A stretch of 10,717 nucleotides of DNA, taken from assembly GCA_005223375.1 (NCBI GenBank), contig RXOD01006311.1:1-10717 (forward strand). Direction: 5' to 3'. The notes below the pieces were generated by a model, which ran no database searches, was not told where the DNA came from, and was given only the letters and a program-made list of their open reading frames with translations. This DNA comes from Amoebophrya sp. AT5.2 (lineage: Eukaryota > Sar > Dinophyceae > Syndiniales > Amoebophryaceae). Shown here in pieces: positions 7,679-10,717 of the stretch (position 1 is its first letter; the number at the start of each line of letters is the position of its first letter). The translations under genes and the position numbers were made by a program.

Positions 7679-8530
7679 CGTGCGACTCAAATCCAATTTA
7701 TACTTTACAACTTTTGGCTTTCCATTCAACGAACTCCCTCTCGTCTATAATTCATCGACTCAAGAACTGCATTAAAGTCTACCCATCGCGGGAAACGCAA
7801 AATTTTGCCTCGAAAATGAATTTGCTGTGCGACCGGAATAGAACGGAAACAGATTGATGTCTTTAACACGTCAAGCGGAACAAGTTGTGAAAAATGTTGT
7901 ACAATAGGTATTTATAGGCCAAGCTGCTTCGCGGGAAAACCAAGGAAACACAAAACCATCAGTTTAGCGGCGTTTTTCTGCTTTGCCTGCCTCTATGGCA
8001 CGCTCTTGCCGCTCCGTCAACAAGATGTCGGACCGGACAGGTGTTCCTCGTTCGCTCTGTGCATGCGCGTAGCAGATCTTTTTTTTCTGCGTCCTATCGC
8101 AATGAAAGCGCCCTGCGCCGTTGGTTTCTATGATTCTCGTCCGTGGTTCCGCCCAGGCTAACCGTGCTGCTGAGCCAACTTTTCAGTGGATCTAGTCTTG
8201 AAGACTAAACGTAGGTTCCACATCACAGATGTTTCCGTCTTCTAAGTACTCTTCTAAGTCAGGGAAGGTGATCGTGATCATGAAAACGATCAGCAGCAGC
8301 ATCTGCTGCCAGAACGGTGGCATTTGTATTCATCAACCCATTTTTACCACCTCCCTCTGTCACTCGCGTCTGCGCGTGGCAATTCGTTCGCGATCATACA
8401 TCTTCTGCGCGCGACGCGCGCCACATTTTCAGCGTTCTGTCCTTGCGTAAAGTACAAAAAAGATCAACGAATAAACAACGGGCATGTACTTCTAGGTGTA
8501 AACATCTCGTCGTGGATCGTGTACGTGTAG
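7679..8530. other. Intergenic region without a convincing gene
   Basis: About 850 bases of lower GC content than the coding exons. Short open frames (for example about 7642-7857, 8229-8450 and 8317-8676) show no domain and no third-position GC bias. The region should hold the end of the kinase mRNA and the promoter or 5' leader of the next gene. I found no tRNA boxes, snRNA or spliced-leader RNA by eye. Confidence 0.55.
8193..8207. repeat. Perfect inverted repeat, 7-bp arms
   Basis: TAGTCTT and AAGACTA flank a single G. It is a near-palindrome that could be a protein-binding site or chance; it lies about 560 bases upstream of the cold-shock-domain gene start. Confidence 0.5.
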
Positions 8531-8618
8531 GTAAGAAGCAGAGATTGATAGCTTCACCTTCGGCAGCACAAGCGTGTCAATTTCTGGGGGTTCTTTGCTG
8601 GTATGTGCTAAATTTCAG
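8531..8618 (+). other. Candidate 5' UTR intron of the cold-shock-domain gene (88 nt)
   Basis: A strong donor (GTGTAG|GTAAGAAG) is followed 88 bases on by GCTAAATTTCAG, an acceptor with a plausible branch-point sequence. Size and ends fit the other introns here. As it lies outside the coding frame, protein continuity cannot confirm it. Confidence 0.35.
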
Positions 8619-8768
8619 GAACACGGTCACGGACTTCTCGGAAAAAAATTCTTGTCGTGGTCGTGCCAAGAATTAGTTCGACTTCGACGACGCGTGAAGC
8701 AAATAGTCGCCGCGGCGTCGCACAAGTCTGGTCTTTTCTTCGTGATTCCGAAGTGAAAGGGCCCGACA

Positions 8769-10717
8769 ATGACAGAGGCATTGCCGCCTGTTGCTTCTTC
8801 GCAGGCACGACAGGGCGCGCCGCAATTATCGGAATGGGGACCATCAAACGCAGGACCGGCCGCAGCGGCAGGGCCACTCCCTGGGCCGGCAACAAACATC
8901 TATTCGAAATTCACGCCAACGGCAAAACGGTACTACGTACTGGACTTGAGCCTGGTTTGTTCGAGAAAATGTTGCGGATCGATTGTCCCACGGGCTGCAA
9001 AAATACACAACTACTCAGGAACCCGTCAACGGTTCTTGCGAATTACAGCGAAACGCCTCGGGCAACTGGGGCGACCTCTTGGACTTTACCCGTGCCCGGC
9101 CCCACGACCCCTGTATACGCCGGTGCGCCGCGAGCTTCTCCGACGCCACGTGCCACGGGTGGTCCGGCTCCCGGTTTCGACGGCGTCCTCCACACACCTA
9201 TTCAACATTGCCCGCGCGGTTCGTACAGTTGCAAGAACCGCAGTACGATGAACGTGGGCGGTGGGGCGGGCGGCGCCTCTTCGGCCGCGAACTGGCGCAC
9301 GAGTACCACGACTCCCTCGACCAGGATCCGGGCGGCTGCAGGAGCAGGCACTGTGAAACACTGGGGAAGTAGTCCAGGCTGCAACTGGGCCGCCGCGGGG
9401 GCTGGGAGCAGCTACAAATCGTCAGGAGGGGGCTTCCACAATTTCAATTATGGCAACCACCCGGCACGGTCAGCGGAACATCAGAGTTTGCTGAACGCCA
9501 GGAATTTGCAGCCTGGCGTGACAGGAGGAGGTGCGACGCCGGGTGCTAGTGCTGCGTTTTTGCCTTTGCCAGCCCACCACCACCACCAGCGGCAAAGTGT
9601 GAAGCCGGCGTGTCCGTCGCGGTCTCCGACAATGCGTGCAGGCGGCGAAGGTACTTCTTCCTGCGGAAAGACCACGAACCCACTTGGTGTTCGCCGACCA
9701 CCTGCAGCTTTTGGGGCTGAGGATGAAATTAACGGAACGATCCACCAGCTCAACATCGCTCCCGCCCGTCCGCCACCCCATTTCCCCACGGGGGACGGCG
9801 TAGAACTCTCTGCAACGTGCACCACGGACCAGCAGAACCAGAAGGAGCAGTTGTCAGAAAAAAACGGTGAGGAAGATTGTGAGGAGATGATTACTGACGA
9901 GTACGACCCCGCGCTGGTGTCCGTGAACGCGAAGACGGCGACCGTCCCGGAACTACAACCGGCGTCGAACTCGTCGCAACTCGAGCCGCCCAACGGGATC
10001 GGCGTTTTGCTGGGCCCGACGTCATCTATCAGTAGTCGCTCGAGCCGGGGCGCGCAGCCACAGATGCCGCACAACGCTCACTTGAGGAACAAGAAGGATA
10101 TTTTAGGCTTCATCCGCATGTTCAACCCGAACAAGGGCTGGGGATTCATCGTGTGCCAAGACTTCCCGGGCGACGTCTTCCTGCACACGAAGCACATCGT
10201 GCGGGCACCGGCCGGGGCAGGGCAACACGCGCCCGCGCAGCTGCACCACCTCTCGACACTCGGGCCGAACGGAAACGGAACCGGAGTAAGTAGCGGAGAG
10301 CAACAGCGAACCGTGCTGGCGCACGGCAGCGCGGGAATTCCGATTGAGTACCGTAGTGTGATAATAGGATACTACCCGTTTTTATGTTTTTGACAATTTC
10401 CTGTCTTGGCGGGAACGCAAAAATTTCCCTCTGACTTCAAAAAAAACTTCACACCAGTTACATTGGTCACTTCAACCACGCTCCTCGCAACCACGACGGC
10501 AGTGGCGGGTCTGCGCGCAAGCTGATGGTTCGTTTTGACCTAGATTTTTCCAACGAGAAGCCGCAGGCGCTGAACGTGCGGCTGCAATCCACGGAAGAGC
10601 TTTGCGACGCGGAATACGACAAATTCATCGCTTCGTGCTCCTCTCAGCTCCAGATCGCGAACTCCACCGCGCAGCACCAGCGTGACCAGCGGGCCGCGGC
10701 CGCCGTGCAGAGTGCAG
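8769..10717 (+). CDS. Cold-shock-domain RNA-binding protein with low-complexity N-terminus (partial at 3' end)
   Basis: Proposed exons: 8769-8929, 9019-10347 and 10458 onward; at least 583 residues, still open at the window end. The first ~415 residues are low complexity, rich in Ala, Gly, Pro, Ser, Thr and Asn with a short His run. The cold-shock domain starts at about 417: GFIRMFNPNKGWGFI contains RNP1 (KGWGFI, 426-431), and VFLHT (440-444) is RNP2. About 48 Ala/Gly/His-rich residues then intervene before YIGHFN (498-503) and the closing strands KLMVRFDLDF and PQALNVRL (518-539). Cold-shock domains bind single-stranded RNA or DNA; a role in mRNA handling is inferred from the family. The ATG at 8769 has A at -3 and an in-frame TGA 15 bases upstream. 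An alternative model uses ATG 8834 in the downstream frame with no first intron; the Lys/Arg-rich N-terminus it gives fits the rest less well. The cold-shock call is firm, the N-terminus is not. Confidence 0.78.
8930..9018 (+). other. Candidate intron 1 of the cold-shock-domain gene (89 nt)
   Basis: It starts GTACTACGTAC and ends CTACTCAG. Splicing shifts the frame from the one opened by ATG 8769 to the one coding for the rest of the protein. It is less GC-rich than its flanks. The downstream frame is also open through this interval, so the region could instead be exon in the alternative model. Confidence 0.45.
10348..10457 (+). other. Intron within the cold-shock domain (110 nt)
   Basis: It starts GTACCGTAGT after ...ATTGA and ends TTCACACCAG before TTACATTGG. 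It contains in-frame stops and is AT-rich. Joining gives IPI-DYIGHFN and then the last strands of the cold-shock fold, so the splice is needed to complete the domain. Confidence 0.82.

Noticed and set aside
7642..7857. Open frame across the repeats after the kinase gene
   Set aside because: AT-rich, random codon endings, no domain; the repeats change frame within it.
8193..8207. Inverted repeat considered as a tRNA or snRNA stem
   Set aside because: A single-base loop, with no A/B box or other RNA gene landmarks nearby.
8983..9372. A 129-codon + strand frame inside the cold-shock gene
   Set aside because: The overlapping frame leads without stops into the cold-shock domain and has matching low-complexity composition. 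This frame ends in a stop and I see no donor that would link it. It remains a weak alternative.

Overview
This is eukaryotic nuclear DNA, most likely from a protist with short introns. Coding sequence is GC-rich in third codon positions and runs on the + strand. It is broken by introns of about 90-530 bases that start with GT (GTA in nearly all) and end in CAG. I see no bacterial operon structure, ribosome binding sites, CRISPR array or recognisable mobile element. Protein content (a long-LID adenylate kinase fused to EF-hands, a cold-shock-domain RNA-binding protein, a large multi-pass membrane protein of unknown family) and the one-strand layout suggest an alveolate, perhaps a dinoflagellate-type lineage with a compact genome. 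That placement is inference, not read directly from the DNA.

There are three genes, all on the + strand. (1) Positions ~127-3151: a two-exon gene for a ~961-residue membrane protein with a long disordered N-terminus, about ten hydrophobic segments and a Gly/Arg-rich loop; its 5' end may lie outside the window. (2) Positions 4131-7502: a seven-exon gene whose spliced product is 633 residues: a complete adenylate kinase, then four canonical EF-hand loops, then a coiled coil. This is the most interesting object here: an apparent calcium-sensing nucleotide kinase. (3) Positions 8769-10717 and beyond: a low-complexity Ala/Gly/Pro/Ser-rich protein with a cold-shock domain split by a ~48-residue insertion and an intron; its 3' end is outside the window.

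The stretches 3152-4069 and ~7679-8768 hold no convincing gene. Points of interest inside the gene-2 locus are a 28-base exact copy of EF-hand exon sequence in the preceding intron, placed after a usable in-phase splice acceptor; a stop-free first intron whose length is a multiple of three; and a coding-like segment directly after the stop codon in the +1 frame, followed by three copies of a short repeat. I see no sign that the three genes work in one pathway. Exon joins were chosen by hand from splice motifs, reading-frame continuity and protein-family continuity; no transcript data were available.
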